The notes: generated from the sequence alone by a model not told the origin. 41,337 bases of DNA from Acetoanaerobium noterae (GCF_900168025.1 NZ_FUYN01000010.1:1-41337); one strand, 5' to 3'; shown: positions 1 to 8,099, counted from the stretch's first letter. Made by a program: numbers and translations.

Positions 1-43
1 CTCTGTGTGAATTCATAGCCATCATATTGTGATTAATTATCAT
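1..43 (-). CDS. hag: Flagellin, N-terminal fragment cut by the window edge
   Basis: Only the first 14 codons are inside the window. They translate as MIINHNMMAMNSHR, which matches the conserved flagellin start (M-x-I-N-H-N-x-x-A-x-N-x-x-R). The ATG at 43-41 follows an AAGGAGG ribosome binding site at 52-58 with normal spacing. Flagellin is the filament subunit exported through the hook. It lies downstream of fliW-csrA as in Bacillus subtilis, and its leader carries a sigma-D promoter and two CsrA-type GGA motifs. The rest of the gene lies outside the window. Identification rests on the N-terminus plus gene order. Confidence 0.85.
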   Translation of the reverse strand, partial: MIINHNMMAMNSHR

Positions 44-50
44 CTTATAT

Positions 51-85
51 TCCTCCTTGAAATTTTGTTAATCGGCATCCATGCC
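51..85 (-). promoter_or_regulatory. Flagellin mRNA leader with two putative CsrA-binding GGA motifs
   Basis: On the minus strand the leader holds GGCATGGATGCC (74-85), a short dyad presenting an AUGGA motif, and an AAGGAGGA ribosome binding site (51-58) with a second A-N-GGA motif. CsrA binds A-N-GGA in hairpin loops and at Shine-Dalgarno sites, and in B. subtilis two such sites in the hag leader repress translation until FliW sequesters CsrA. csrA and fliW are the adjacent genes. The motifs are seen; binding is inferred. Confidence 0.6.
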
Positions 86-158
86 TGATTAAGTTTTATT
101 TGGTAATTGGATTATGTGATATATCTTTCGGCCGTTTAGATTATCACTTACAATACAT

Positions 159-185
159 ATATCGAAGTAAATTTTGATTACTTTA
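159..185 (-). promoter_or_regulatory. Putative sigma-D (sigma-28) promoter for flagellin
   Basis: The minus strand reads TAAA (182-185), a 15-base spacer, then TTCGATAT (159-166). The family consensus is TAAA-N15-GCCGATAT. The -35 and the spacer match exactly and six of eight -10 bases match. It lies about 115 bases upstream of the flagellin start and just downstream of the csrA stop, leaving a long leader for CsrA control. Confidence 0.7.
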
Positions 186-211
186 TAGTTTTTCTAAAAA
201 ATTATAAATTT

Positions 212-445
212 TTATTTTTTATTTTTTAGTATTTTTGTAAGTGCTGATTTATCAATGTTTTTGCTCAGAGATGCAGTTTTATTTTCTGATTTTGTTTCTT
301 CTAGTACTTCTTTTCTTATTATGCTTACTTCCTTAGGGGCATCTATTCCTATCTTTATTCTGCCTTCTTCTACTTCTATTATTTTTATCTCAATATTGTC
401 TGCTACTATTATACTTTCTCCTGCTTTTCTTTTTAGTACTAGCAT
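212..445 (-). CDS. csrA: Carbon storage regulator CsrA, translational repressor
   Basis: A 77-residue CsrA with the typical N-terminus MLVLKRKAGESI and the core beta strands up to about residue 50, followed by a polar, lysine-rich tail somewhat longer than the minimal family length. CsrA dimers bind GGA motifs in mRNA leaders and block ribosome access. The start lies two bases after the fliW stop, with a GGGGGTG ribosome binding site inside the end of fliW, so the two are probably translationally coupled. FliW is its protein antagonist. The likely target is the flagellin mRNA immediately downstream, whose leader carries two GGA motifs. Confidence 0.95.
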   Translation of the reverse strand: MLVLKRKAGESIIVADNIEIKIIEVEEGRIKIGIDAPKEVSIIRKEVLEETKSENKTASLSKNIDKSALTKILKNKK

Positions 446-447
446 CT

Positions 448-873
448 TTACACCCCCGCCTTATCATAAAATTCATACCTTATGGGATAGGAGTCATCAA
501 GAATTATTTGCATAGCTTTTTTTAGTTTCGCATTTATAACTATTGGAGCTTGTAGATTAGTTCTTATTTTAGTTATGTCTTCTGGAATTATTACTACAGT
601 TCTAATCATCACATCTTCTTTATCGATTATATCTAACTGCTTCATTATTTTTTCTGGAAGTTCAAAGCTGTAATTGTTATCCGCTACAAATGGGTCCATA
701 ATAGCAAATGAAGTTGTGTCTTCTATGCTCTGAAGCCACTCTATGAATATCTCGCTGTCTTTTATTATTACAAACTTTTTTAGTTCTTCAAATCCAAGCA
801 TTCCTTTTTCAAATTCTAATATTTCATTTTCATCTACTTCTAGTTCTCCAAAATAGTTTGTATTTATTTTCAC
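448..873 (-). CDS. fliW: Flagellar assembly factor FliW, CsrA antagonist
   Basis: FliW binds flagellin and, when flagellin has been exported, binds and inactivates CsrA, linking flagellin synthesis to secretion. The 141-residue product shows the family pattern: N-terminal TNYFGELEVDENEILEFEKG, then a GMLGFEELKKF segment and a PIVINAKLKKAMQIIL stretch near the C-terminus. A longer frame from a GTG at 882 exists, but the AAGGGAG ribosome binding site is correctly spaced for the GTG at 873 and abuts the other, so 873 was chosen. It is followed directly by csrA and preceded by a terminator after flgL. Confidence 0.93.
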   Translation of the reverse strand: MKINTNYFGELEVDENEILEFEKGMLGFEELKKFVIIKDSEIFIEWLQSIEDTTSFAIMDPFVADNNYSFELPEKIMKQLDIIDKEDVMIRTVVIIPEDITKIRTNLQAPIVINAKLKKAMQIILDDSYPIRYEFYDKAGV

Positions 874-917
874 TATTTTCACTCCCTTTTGTCCATATAG
901 ACGGTTTACTTAATTCG

Positions 918-923
918 ATTATA
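918..923 (-). promoter_or_regulatory. Possible -10 element for fliW-csrA
   Basis: A TATAAT hexamer on the minus strand lies between the flgL terminator and fliW, about 45 bases before the fliW start. No convincing -35 was found because the upstream positions fall in the T-tract of the terminator. This is a weak call, offered because the terminator implies that fliW-csrA need either their own promoter or readthrough. Confidence 0.3.
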
Positions 924-932
924 ATATAAAAA

Positions 933-969
933 TTAAAAAAAGAGCTACATTTTTGAAAATATAGCTCTG
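933..969 (-). terminator. Intrinsic terminator after flgL
   Basis: On the minus strand AGAGCTA (962-968) pairs with TAGCTCT (941-947) and is followed by a run of seven to eight T. It begins 13 bases past the flgL stop and separates flgK-flgL from fliW-csrA. Confidence 0.75.
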
Positions 970-981
970 ATTAGTTACCTA

Positions 982-1920
982 TTATCTTAAGAAATCTACA
1001 AGTGTAGGCTGAATGATTCTAGCTGTAACTGACAAAGACGCTTTATAAACAGCTTCAGCTGTAATTAATTGAATCTGAGTTTCTGCTACATCTGTATCCT
1101 TAGTCTTTGAAAGTAATTCCTTAAGGTTGATTCCTACATCTGTAATTCTTTCACTCATTATATCTATCATGTTAACTTTTGCACCTACTTCTCCTCTTAC
1201 CTGAAGAAGTGTTTTTAGTTGATTGTCCATATCTTCTAAGGACGATGAAGCTGCTTCGTTATCTCCAGCGTCTAAAGCTGCTAAAAGCTTATCTATGTCT
1301 GCAAATAATTTTGGCATATCTGGGTTCCCATCAGCATTTGTATCAACTTCCGCTCCAAAAATACGCTCTCCTGTTATGTTTACGCTTAGGGTTTGTGAAT
1401 CTCCAACTTTATATTCTATTAACTCAGATGGCAATCCAGTAGCGCTTAAATCTATTGCAGGGGTATTATAGCTTCCGTTTTCATTTAGCAATTTCTTATC
1501 AGTTTTAAATCCAGTAAAAATCTGTCTTCCCATATATGTGTCATTTCCTACTTGAATCAGATGATTTTTAAGTTCCTTTATTTCTTCAGCTACTTTTTGA
1601 GTATCTTCTTGCTTTAATATTCCATTTGCGCCTTGAACTGCAAGTTCCCTTATTCTCTGATAAACTGAAGTTATTTCATTCATAGTAGTTTCAGTTTTTT
1701 CAAGCCATGACTTTGCAGCTTGAATATTTTCTTTATATTCAAGGCTCATATTTATGTCCGATTCCAATCTAAGAGTTCTAGCTACTCTTATAGGGTCATC
1801 TGATGGTCTGTGAAGGTTTGTTAAAGATGATAAATCATGATTCCACTTACTCATTTTACTTAGGTTAGTATTTTGATCTCGCATAGTTCTCATAATCATC
1901 ATCGAGTTTGTTATTCTCAT
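982..1920 (-). CDS. flgL: Flagellar hook-associated protein 3 (FlgL)
   Basis: FlgL is the second hook-filament junction protein; it sits on FlgK and gives flagellin its starting surface. The 312-residue protein has the flagellin-like N-terminal coiled coil starting MRITNSMM, an ELAVQGANG motif near residue 90, a variable middle domain and a C-terminal helix ending in SLSVTARIIQPTLVDFLR. Length is normal for the family. The start has a GAGGTGAGAT ribosome binding site and lies 23 bases after the flgK stop, so both are in one operon under the sigma-D promoter before flgK. A terminator follows. Confidence 0.96.
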   Translation of the reverse strand: MRITNSMMIMRTMRDQNTNLSKMSKWNHDLSSLTNLHRPSDDPIRVARTLRLESDINMSLEYKENIQAAKSWLEKTETTMNEITSVYQRIRELAVQGANGILKQEDTQKVAEEIKELKNHLIQVGNDTYMGRQIFTGFKTDKKLLNENGSYNTPAIDLSATGLPSELIEYKVGDSQTLSVNITGERIFGAEVDTNADGNPDMPKLFADIDKLLAALDAGDNEAASSSLEDMDNQLKTLLQVRGEVGAKVNMIDIMSERITDVGINLKELLSKTKDTDVAETQIQLITAEAVYKASLSVTARIIQPTLVDFLR

Positions 1921-1943
1921 ATCTCACCTCTTATTTTTTTAGG

Positions 1944-3491
1944 TTATAAGCCTACTCTACCCATTCTATTTATTATTACATCTATCATCTCATCTACTGT
2001 TGTTATCATACGAGCAGCTGCATTATATGCATGCTGAAATTTAATCATGTTTGACATTTCTTCATCTTGGCTTACTCCGGAAACAGATAGTCTAAACGAA
2101 TCTACTTCTTCTGTTAAGTATTGTTGATTATTAAACATACGCTTTGCTTCTTGAGCATCGACACCTAGAGAAGCTATCATAGTTTTTAATACATCCTCTG
2201 GTGTACCTTCTCCTAAAACCACTGTTGAGGTAGGAGGATTCCCATAAACCATTTCTATTTTAAAATCTTTTTTGTTCCTTATATTAAGCATTTCAAGAGC
2301 ATTTTTGTTATTATCTGGAGATCCATCTCCAAGTCCAAGTGCCAATTTTGTTGGATCATCTAGTAAAACTTGATTAACTTTAATCTGAGATGCACTTATG
2401 AATCCAGTACCATCTCCTTTAAATAAATCTTCACCTGACACTCCTGCTCCATTTAAGGCAAACCCATTTTTATGGATATTGTTAATTTCTGTTGCAAAAG
2501 CATTGGAAAACTCACTTAAAAATCTAATGTAATAAGCAGTTCCTTTTGTCTCATCTTTAAATCCGTCTCTTTGTTGTAGCTGTCCACCTATGGTTCCTCC
2601 GAGCTTATTTTGATTAAGCGAAGAGCCTGAAGCCCATTTTATATTGCTTACTTTTATATTTTTTAAGTCTTCTCTTTGAGGGTCCATAAGCTGACCGTCT
2701 GTATACATAGGATGGTCCTGCTTAGGAACTAATTCTAAAACATTAGTATCAACGTGATTAACTAGTGGAGTCCCCTGAATTAATATAGTAAGAGTGGAAG
2801 ATTTCCCCTCATTTATTGGAACATTTTTAACTTCTAAATCTACTAATTTCGATAAATCATCTATAAGTAAATTTCTAGCATCTCTTAAATCATTAGCTCT
2901 ACTTCCATCTAGCTCTGACTCAAGGATTTGTCTATTTAGCTTTGCAATCTGCGTAGCCATAGAATTTATCGCTCTTACAGAAGCTTCTACTTCTTCATTT
3001 GAATCTACAACCATTTTTTCAAATCTTGAATACATATCATTGAAATTCTGAGCTAATCCAATAGCCTTTTGCAAGAATACAGATCTATTCGTAGGGTTTG
3101 ATGGGTCTTTTGTAAGGGAATTTATTCCTTCAAAAAAACCATCCATTATTTTTCTTATTCCTGTGTCACTAGGTTCATTGAATATAGATTCCACTTGAGT
3201 AAGAGAATTATACTTTTCCTCCCACTCTCCTAATGTATTTACCTCTTGTCTATATTTAATATCAAGCATCTCATCTCTTACCTGAGAGATAAATTGCATT
3301 TTTACTCCTAATCCTAGCTGTCCTTGACCTCCTTGAATATCCATAGGATTTTGAGCGGACTGGTTTAGCCTTTGTCGTGTATATCCTCTAGTATTTGTAT
3401 TTGCTATATTATGTCCTGTTATATCTAGGGCTCTTTGCGCTGCAAAAAGTCCCGAGCTTGCTATACTAAGTCCTGCAAATGTAGATCTCAT
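1944..3491 (-). CDS. flgK: Flagellar hook-associated protein 1 (FlgK)
   Basis: FlgK caps the hook and forms the first junction zone to the filament. The 515-residue product opens with the rod/hook signature (GLSIASSGLFAAQRALDITG followed by NIANTNTRGYTRQR) and ends with the matching C-terminal helix (EEMSNMIKFQHAYNAAARM). The middle is the variable D2/D3 region. The ATG at 3491 has a GAGGTG ribosome binding site. It is first in a two-gene operon with flgL and is preceded by its own sigma-D-type promoter and by the flgN terminator, so the hook-associated genes form a separate late transcript. Confidence 0.96.
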   Translation of the reverse strand: MRSTFAGLSIASSGLFAAQRALDITGHNIANTNTRGYTRQRLNQSAQNPMDIQGGQGQLGLGVKMQFISQVRDEMLDIKYRQEVNTLGEWEEKYNSLTQVESIFNEPSDTGIRKIMDGFFEGINSLTKDPSNPTNRSVFLQKAIGLAQNFNDMYSRFEKMVVDSNEEVEASVRAINSMATQIAKLNRQILESELDGSRANDLRDARNLLIDDLSKLVDLEVKNVPINEGKSSTLTILIQGTPLVNHVDTNVLELVPKQDHPMYTDGQLMDPQREDLKNIKVSNIKWASGSSLNQNKLGGTIGGQLQQRDGFKDETKGTAYYIRFLSEFSNAFATEINNIHKNGFALNGAGVSGEDLFKGDGTGFISASQIKVNQVLLDDPTKLALGLGDGSPDNNKNALEMLNIRNKKDFKIEMVYGNPPTSTVVLGEGTPEDVLKTMIASLGVDAQEAKRMFNNQQYLTEEVDSFRLSVSGVSQDEEMSNMIKFQHAYNAAARMITTVDEMIDVIINRMGRVGL

Positions 3492-3550
3492 AATCTCACC
3501 TCATATATTTTAAGCATATTTTTTGCTTTGATTTCGTAAACACAATATAT

Positions 3551-3577
3551 GTATCGGATTCATCCTATAATTATTTA
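3551..3577 (-). promoter_or_regulatory. Putative sigma-D promoter for flgK-flgL
   Basis: The minus strand shows TAAA (3574-3577), exactly 15 bases, then TCCGATAC (3551-3558), against the consensus TAAA-N15-GCCGATAT. It lies 60 bases before flgK and after the flgN terminator, where a late flagellar promoter would be expected. Confidence 0.72.
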
Positions 3578-3682
3578 ATAGGTATATTTCTCTATAAATA
3601 GTTTTAGAATGAGTAAAATAAAGCTTATTAATAAGTATAGCTTCTGATAATTATAAATTTCTAGAAGTTTATATTTTGGCAA

Positions 3683-3709
3683 TAAAAAAACGGAGATTTC
3701 TCTCCGTCA
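3683..3709 (-). terminator. Intrinsic terminator after flgN
   Basis: Minus-strand ACGGAGA, a GAAA tetraloop and TCTCCGT form a compact stem (3690-3707) followed by seven T. It lies about 37 bases past the flgN stop and ends the flgM-flgN transcript. Confidence 0.88.
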
Positions 3710-3745
3710 TGGAAAATCAAAAGCATTTTAGGAGTCCTTCCTAAA

Positions 3746-4240
3746 TTAAAATTTATCTTCAAATAGCTTTTTATCTAATCTCTGAGCTTCAGATGCATAA
3801 TTTCCCTTACTTTTTTTATATGTGGTCGGTGAATCATCTGATAATAGAACATTTTTAGTAAATTCTATTTGATCTAGTACAAATCCTATTATTTTATCAT
3901 TTAAATTGTTAATAAGCTCAAGCTCTTCAAGAACAGCTTTTAACTGTTCTCCTGTCATCTGAATTTCTCTAGATAGCTCAGGAGCGTCCTTTAATGACAT
4001 TTCAACTAGGTTTTCAAGTTTATCTTTTCCCCAGTTAAGCTTTGCTACGAGCTTACCTCGTTTTTTTTCAGCATCAATTACTGATCTAACTAGTCTTTCT
4101 TCTTGCTGAGAAATCGCCATAAGTCTGGATGTGTCGTTGTCTTTAAGTATTTGAGTTTTTTCTTTTGCAAGATTTAAAAGCTCAATATTTAGCTGTAGTT
4201 GTACTTGTAATGTCTCTAGTATTTCTTGATAGGTAGTCAT
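3746..4240 (-). CDS. flgN: FlgN-family flagellar export chaperone
   Basis: FlgN-type chaperones bind FlgK and FlgL in the cytoplasm and deliver them to the flagellar export gate. The 164-residue protein is largely alpha-helical with heptad-like leucines (residues about 5-45 and 85-125) and a charged C-terminal tail, as expected for the family. Primary sequence is weakly conserved, so the call leans on position: flgM lies seven bases upstream and flgK downstream, the same order as yvyG in B. subtilis. The start has an AGGA ribosome binding site ten bases before ATG. Confidence 0.82.
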   Translation of the reverse strand: MTTYQEILETLQVQLQLNIELLNLAKEKTQILKDNDTSRLMAISQQEERLVRSVIDAEKKRGKLVAKLNWGKDKLENLVEMSLKDAPELSREIQMTGEQLKAVLEELELINNLNDKIIGFVLDQIEFTKNVLLSDDSPTTYKKSKGNYASEAQRLDKKLFEDKF

Positions 4241-4247
4241 ATTATCA

Positions 4248-4541
4248 TTATCCTATTTCGTTTGTGCTTATTGCACTATAGATAGATTTTGCAAGCTTTG
4301 TCTTATCTATAGTGTAGGTTCCATTTTCAATGCTTTGCTTTATAGCAGATACTTTATCTGCTCTCACATCTGGAATTTGCTTTAGTTTTTCAATGGCTAG
4401 CTGGTAGTCTTTCCCTTGATTGGATATCTGTATATCGAATCCGGGACTGCCAACTTCCCCAGACTTTTGGGTCTTACCTACTTTGTTTTTACCATATGCC
4501 TGGTATACGTTTTGCACGACTGTGCTGCTGTATATCTTCAT
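4248..4541 (-). CDS. flgM: Anti-sigma-28 factor FlgM
   Basis: FlgM binds sigma-D and keeps it inactive until the hook-basal body is complete, when FlgM is exported or otherwise removed. The 97-residue protein has a disordered, polar N-terminal half and the typical C-terminal sigma-binding helices around residues 45-90 (QLAIEKLKQIPDVRADKV, then IKQSIENGTYTIDKTKLA). A strong AAGGAGGG ribosome binding site precedes the ATG. It begins a short operon with flgN and has a sigma-D-like promoter itself, giving the usual feedback loop. The sigma-D gene is not in this window. Confidence 0.93.
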   Translation of the reverse strand: MKIYSSTVVQNVYQAYGKNKVGKTQKSGEVGSPGFDIQISNQGKDYQLAIEKLKQIPDVRADKVSAIKQSIENGTYTIDKTKLAKSIYSAISTNEIG

Positions 4542-4584
4542 TGTCAGCCCTCCTTATTTTAATTTGTATGCCTTAACAATATAT

Positions 4585-4611
4585 ATATCGTAAGAATTAA
4601 CAAAGTCTTAA
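4585..4611 (-). promoter_or_regulatory. Putative sigma-D promoter for flgM-flgN
   Basis: On the minus strand TTAA (4608-4611), 15 bases, then TACGATAT (4585-4592). Three of four -35 bases and six of eight -10 bases fit the consensus and the spacing is exact. It lies about 45 bases before flgM. Confidence 0.6.
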
Positions 4612-4654
4612 TAGGAGTTTTAGTTAAAGTTTCTTTACAATTACTCTAATTCTA

Positions 4655-5077
4655 TTAATGTCTTTGCTTTATATGGAAGCTTCCTCCCTTTTTCTTATCT
4701 AGTGACTTATCAGGGGCTTTTTCTTCAGGTCTTAAAGTTTTTGCTGCTCCCATCAAATCTTTCGCAAGCTCATTTTTACAATCATCGCAAACCCTACCAG
4801 ATTTTATACTGACTCCGCAACGCTCGCAAGAAAGAAGTCCATTACTATCATCTATTATTTCTATTCTTTCATCTTTTAAGAGCTTTAATATTACCCTTTC
4901 AGATACACCTGTTTCTTCAGATACTTCTCTTACGTCTGCTCCAGGATTGTCATATAGATAGTCTCTTACTTTTTTGAAGTCGCTTTCAATGTTTTCAGCT
5001 GAGCATTTTGTACATAGGGACTCTGAGGCCAGAGCTCCAAATTTTCTCCCACATTTTTCACAATTTTTAAGTTCCAT
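4655..5077 (-). CDS. yvyF: YvyF-type flagellar operon zinc-ribbon protein
   Basis: A 140-residue protein with two cysteine pairs near the N-terminus (C-x2-C at about 6-9 and C-x2-C at about 22-25), a central winged-helix-like segment (about 35-75, VREVSEETGVSERVILKLL) and a second four-cysteine ribbon (about 84-103, CERCGVSI and CDDC), then a basic tail. This fits the TIGR03826/YvyF family found between comF and flgM in Firmicutes, whose exact role is unclear. It may be a flagellar or competence regulator. It probably binds zinc and nucleic acid; that is inference from the fold pattern. Confidence 0.82.
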   Translation of the reverse strand: MELKNCEKCGRKFGALASESLCTKCSAENIESDFKKVRDYLYDNPGADVREVSEETGVSERVILKLLKDERIEIIDDSNGLLSCERCGVSIKSGRVCDDCKNELAKDLMGAAKTLRPEEKAPDKSLDKKKGGSFHIKQRH

Positions 5078-5182
5078 ATTTATCTTCCTTTCAGATTCAC
5101 GATTTTTATTTTATTAATTTCAAGACTATATTTGATTCAGATTCTAAATATCAGAATCACTAGATTCAAAATATATTCTTTT

Positions 5183-5878
5183 CTATTTTTTAGCAGTTGC
5201 TAATACTAATAGGTAAATCTTACACTCAGGATAAGTCTCTTTTAGAGTCCTTGCTACTTCCACTGCTGTAGTTCCTGTAGTTAAGATATCGTCAATTAGT
5301 AAAATACTTTTATAGTCTAAGTTTAACGTTTTCTCATCGATTTGAAAAGCACCATTTATTTCCAAAAATCTCTCAAGTGGATTTAAGCTTGCTAGAGGCT
5401 TTGTTTCCTTTATTTTTATAAGAGGCTTGATGTATGGTAGATGTAGTTTTTTTGAAAGCTGACTAGCAAGAAGCTCAGTATGATTATAGCCTCTTTTTTG
5501 AATTCTTCTCTTTGTGGAGGGTATAGTAGTTATGTAGCCCATCTCTAGCTTTAGAGATTTATATTTGTCCTTAAGAATATCTGAAAATTCATTAGCTATA
5601 TAGGTTTTACTGCTGTATTTAAAACCGTGAATCATTGTCTCCATTACACCTTCATATACTGTACATGCATAGGTTCTATCTATAGGTGACTTCAGCTTTG
5701 TCTCTTCTTCGCAAGCTTCACAAAAATCCTCATCACAGGAGGCTCCACATGACATACAGTTTATATCTAAAAAATCTATTTTATGAAAACACGCCTTGCA
5801 AAGCGAGTATATGTTTGTCTTTGGAATTATGCTGTTACACCCGATGCATTTTATATTAGAAGGGTACAGTAGCTCCAT
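5183..5878 (-). CDS. comF: ComF-family phosphoribosyltransferase-like protein
   Basis: ComF (ComFC) proteins are needed for DNA uptake in competent bacteria and combine an N-terminal zinc finger with a phosphoribosyltransferase-type domain. Here eight cysteines form two C-x2-C pairs in residues about 11-34 (CIGC, CKAC) and two more to about residue 56 (CMSC, CEAC). The PRPP-binding loop ILLIDDILTTGTTAVE is near residue 190. Length (231) is normal. The gene starts inside the 3' end of recD2 (23-base overlap) with a GGAGGAG ribosome binding site, so the two are co-transcribed. Natural competence is possible but not shown. Confidence 0.92.
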   Translation of the reverse strand: MELLYPSNIKCIGCNSIIPKTNIYSLCKACFHKIDFLDINCMSCGASCDEDFCEACEEETKLKSPIDRTYACTVYEGVMETMIHGFKYSSKTYIANEFSDILKDKYKSLKLEMGYITTIPSTKRRIQKRGYNHTELLASQLSKKLHLPYIKPLIKIKETKPLASLNPLERFLEINGAFQIDEKTLNLDYKSILLIDDILTTGTTAVEVARTLKETYPECKIYLLVLATAKK

Positions 5879-8099
5879 TATTCTCCTCCAGTAGCATACC
5901 TGTTTCTTTATAAATTTTTAGCTTATCAGATAGCGCTGTGTTTCTTTTTTCCTCGTAGACATTGGATATCATAGCCTTTAGGTATTTTGAGTCCCCTACT
6001 AGTATTGCTAGTTTTTTTGCTCTTGTAAGTGCTGTGTAGAGAATTTTCCTGCTCATGAGCATAGGAGGAAAAGCTGATATCGGCATGACTACGCAATCAA
6101 ACTCAGAGCCTTGGCTTTTATGAACAGTAGTGGCAAATGCATGCTCTATCTGGTCTAGCTCTGTAAAGTCATATTCCGCTCTTTTCCCATCGTCAAACTG
6201 AATATAGAGTTTTTTTTCACTAGGCTCTATGAAGTCTATATATCCTAAATCCCCATTAAATATCCCTTCTCCAGAAATATTTTCATCTAAGTTTTCCCAG
6301 GTTTTTTCATAGTTATTTTTTATATGCATTACCCTATCGCCAGTTCTAAAGGTTCTATTTCCCGCTTTATGCTCTCTTTTTCCTTGCCTTGCTGGATTGA
6401 GTGCTTCTTGTAGTAGCAGGTTTAGATTAAGTACTCCAGCTTCTGATTTTCTCATAGGTGAGAGTACCTGAATATTATTTGATGAAAGCTTATAGTACTT
6501 TGGCAGTCTATCTGAAACTAGCTCTACTATTAGCTCTGCTATCTGAGATGGAGTTTTTTTTGCCATAAAAAAGAAGTCTGTATTTTTTTGGTCTGTTATC
6601 GGAAGCTCCCCTTTATTTATTTTGTGGGCATTGACTATTATCATACTTTGCTTTGCCTGTCTGAATACTTCTGTAAGCTCTATACTAGGTATGGTGTTAC
6701 TCTCTAGCATATCCTGAAGGACTCTTCCAGCTCCTACTGATGGAAGCTGGTCTTTATCTCCTACAAATATAACCGCAGTGTCCTCTGATACAGCAAGAAG
6801 CAAGCTATCTAGGAGCATTACATCCATCATAGAAACCTCATCTACTATTATTACATCAGCAGCTATAGGGTCGTCTTCGTCTTTTTGAAATATAAGACCA
6901 TCTGCTTCCTCACTATATACTGCCTCTAGTAGTCTATGAATCGTAGAGGCTGGTCTTAAGGTTGCTTCAGACATACGCTTTGCTGCTCTTCCTGTAGGTG
7001 CGCAGAGGATAATTTTTTTCTTCATCTGTTCAAAGCTTTTGATTATAAAGCTAAGAGTAGTCGTTTTTCCAGTTCCTGGACCTCCAGTTAATATCATCAT
7101 TTTGTTTTCAAGTGCCATAGTCACAGCTTTTTTTTGTAGCTCTGACAGCTTCATATCTTCTTCTAGCTCTAATTGCTCTATGGTTTTTTCTTGATTCCCA
7201 AGCTCGTTCATATATGCTAGCTTTATTAGGTTGCTAGCTGCTCTTGTCTCTGCTAGGTTATATGAATCCAAGTAGACTCTTTGCTCTGTATCCACTTCTT
7301 CTATAGTTATTCCTCCATTTATAGCCATCTGACTCACGCAAGATAGAATTTCTTCTTCATCTATTAATAGAAGTTCCTTGGCTTTTGATACTAATTGAGG
7401 GGCTAGCATATAGGTATGTCCACTATATGCGGCTTCTTGAAGCAGGTATTTAATGCCTTCTTCTATTCTTTCTAAAGAATCAAGTCCAGAATTTAATTTT
7501 TTTGCTATTTCATCAGCTTTTTTAAACCCTATGCCTTTTACATCCTTACATAGACCGTAGGGATTGTTCATGACAATATCTATAGATTTATCTGCATATT
7601 TTTTATAGATTTTCATGCAGTAGGCTGGACTTATTCCATATGGCGAAAATGCTGTTATTATAGATTTTAGCTGTCTGCCTTCCATATGAGAGCTTATCAT
7701 TTTATCGAGTTTCTTTCTGCCTATGCCTTCTATTTCTAAGTATCTATTAGGATTAGTTTCTAGGATTTCTATAGCTTTTATCCCGAATTTATCTGTGATT
7801 TTATGTGCCATTTTAAGACCTATGCCTTCTATCGTTCCAGATGCTAGGTAAGCTATGATTCCATCTAGCGAATCTATAGCCATATGAGTAAAGCTCATAA
7901 CGCCAAACTGTCTGCCATATATATCGTGAGTCTTCCACTCTCCACTGACCTTTATATTGTCGAGCTCTCTGACAGATGGCATACAGCCTACCACTGTAAC
8001 TTCTCCTAGCTCATCGCTGATTAGGTTTGCTATAGTGTAGCCATTTTCATCGTTTTGAAATATTATATCTGAAATTTTTCCTTTTAATTCTATAGGCAT
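5856..8099 (-). CDS. recD2: RecD2-type ATP-dependent DNA helicase
   Basis: RecD2 is a 5'-3' superfamily 1B helicase involved in repair and replication-fork stability in bacteria lacking RecBC. The 747-residue protein has the long N-terminal region with helix-hairpin-helix motifs (GIGLKMAHKI, then EIEGIGRKKLDKM), Walker A LTGGPGTGKTT near residue 335, Walker B VDEVSMMD near 418, and the C-terminal motif TTVHKSQGSEFD near 655. The chosen ATG at 8099 sits nine bases after TTTGGAG; the frame could be opened by TTG at 8114, but that codon lies within the ribosome binding site. It overlaps comF downstream. Confidence 0.95.
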   Translation of the reverse strand: MPIELKGKISDIIFQNDENGYTIANLISDELGEVTVVGCMPSVRELDNIKVSGEWKTHDIYGRQFGVMSFTHMAIDSLDGIIAYLASGTIEGIGLKMAHKITDKFGIKAIEILETNPNRYLEIEGIGRKKLDKMISSHMEGRQLKSIITAFSPYGISPAYCMKIYKKYADKSIDIVMNNPYGLCKDVKGIGFKKADEIAKKLNSGLDSLERIEEGIKYLLQEAAYSGHTYMLAPQLVSKAKELLLIDEEEILSCVSQMAINGGITIEEVDTEQRVYLDSYNLAETRAASNLIKLAYMNELGNQEKTIEQLELEEDMKLSELQKKAVTMALENKMMILTGGPGTGKTTTLSFIIKSFEQMKKKIILCAPTGRAAKRMSEATLRPASTIHRLLEAVYSEEADGLIFQKDEDDPIAADVIIVDEVSMMDVMLLDSLLLAVSEDTAVIFVGDKDQLPSVGAGRVLQDMLESNTIPSIELTEVFRQAKQSMIIVNAHKINKGELPITDQKNTDFFFMAKKTPSQIAELIVELVSDRLPKYYKLSSNNIQVLSPMRKSEAGVLNLNLLLQEALNPARQGKREHKAGNRTFRTGDRVMHIKNNYEKTWENLDENISGEGIFNGDLGYIDFIEPSEKKLYIQFDDGKRAEYDFTELDQIEHAFATTVHKSQGSEFDCVVMPISAFPPMLMSRKILYTALTRAKKLAILVGDSKYLKAMISNVYEEKRNTALSDKLKIYKETGMLLEENNGATVPF

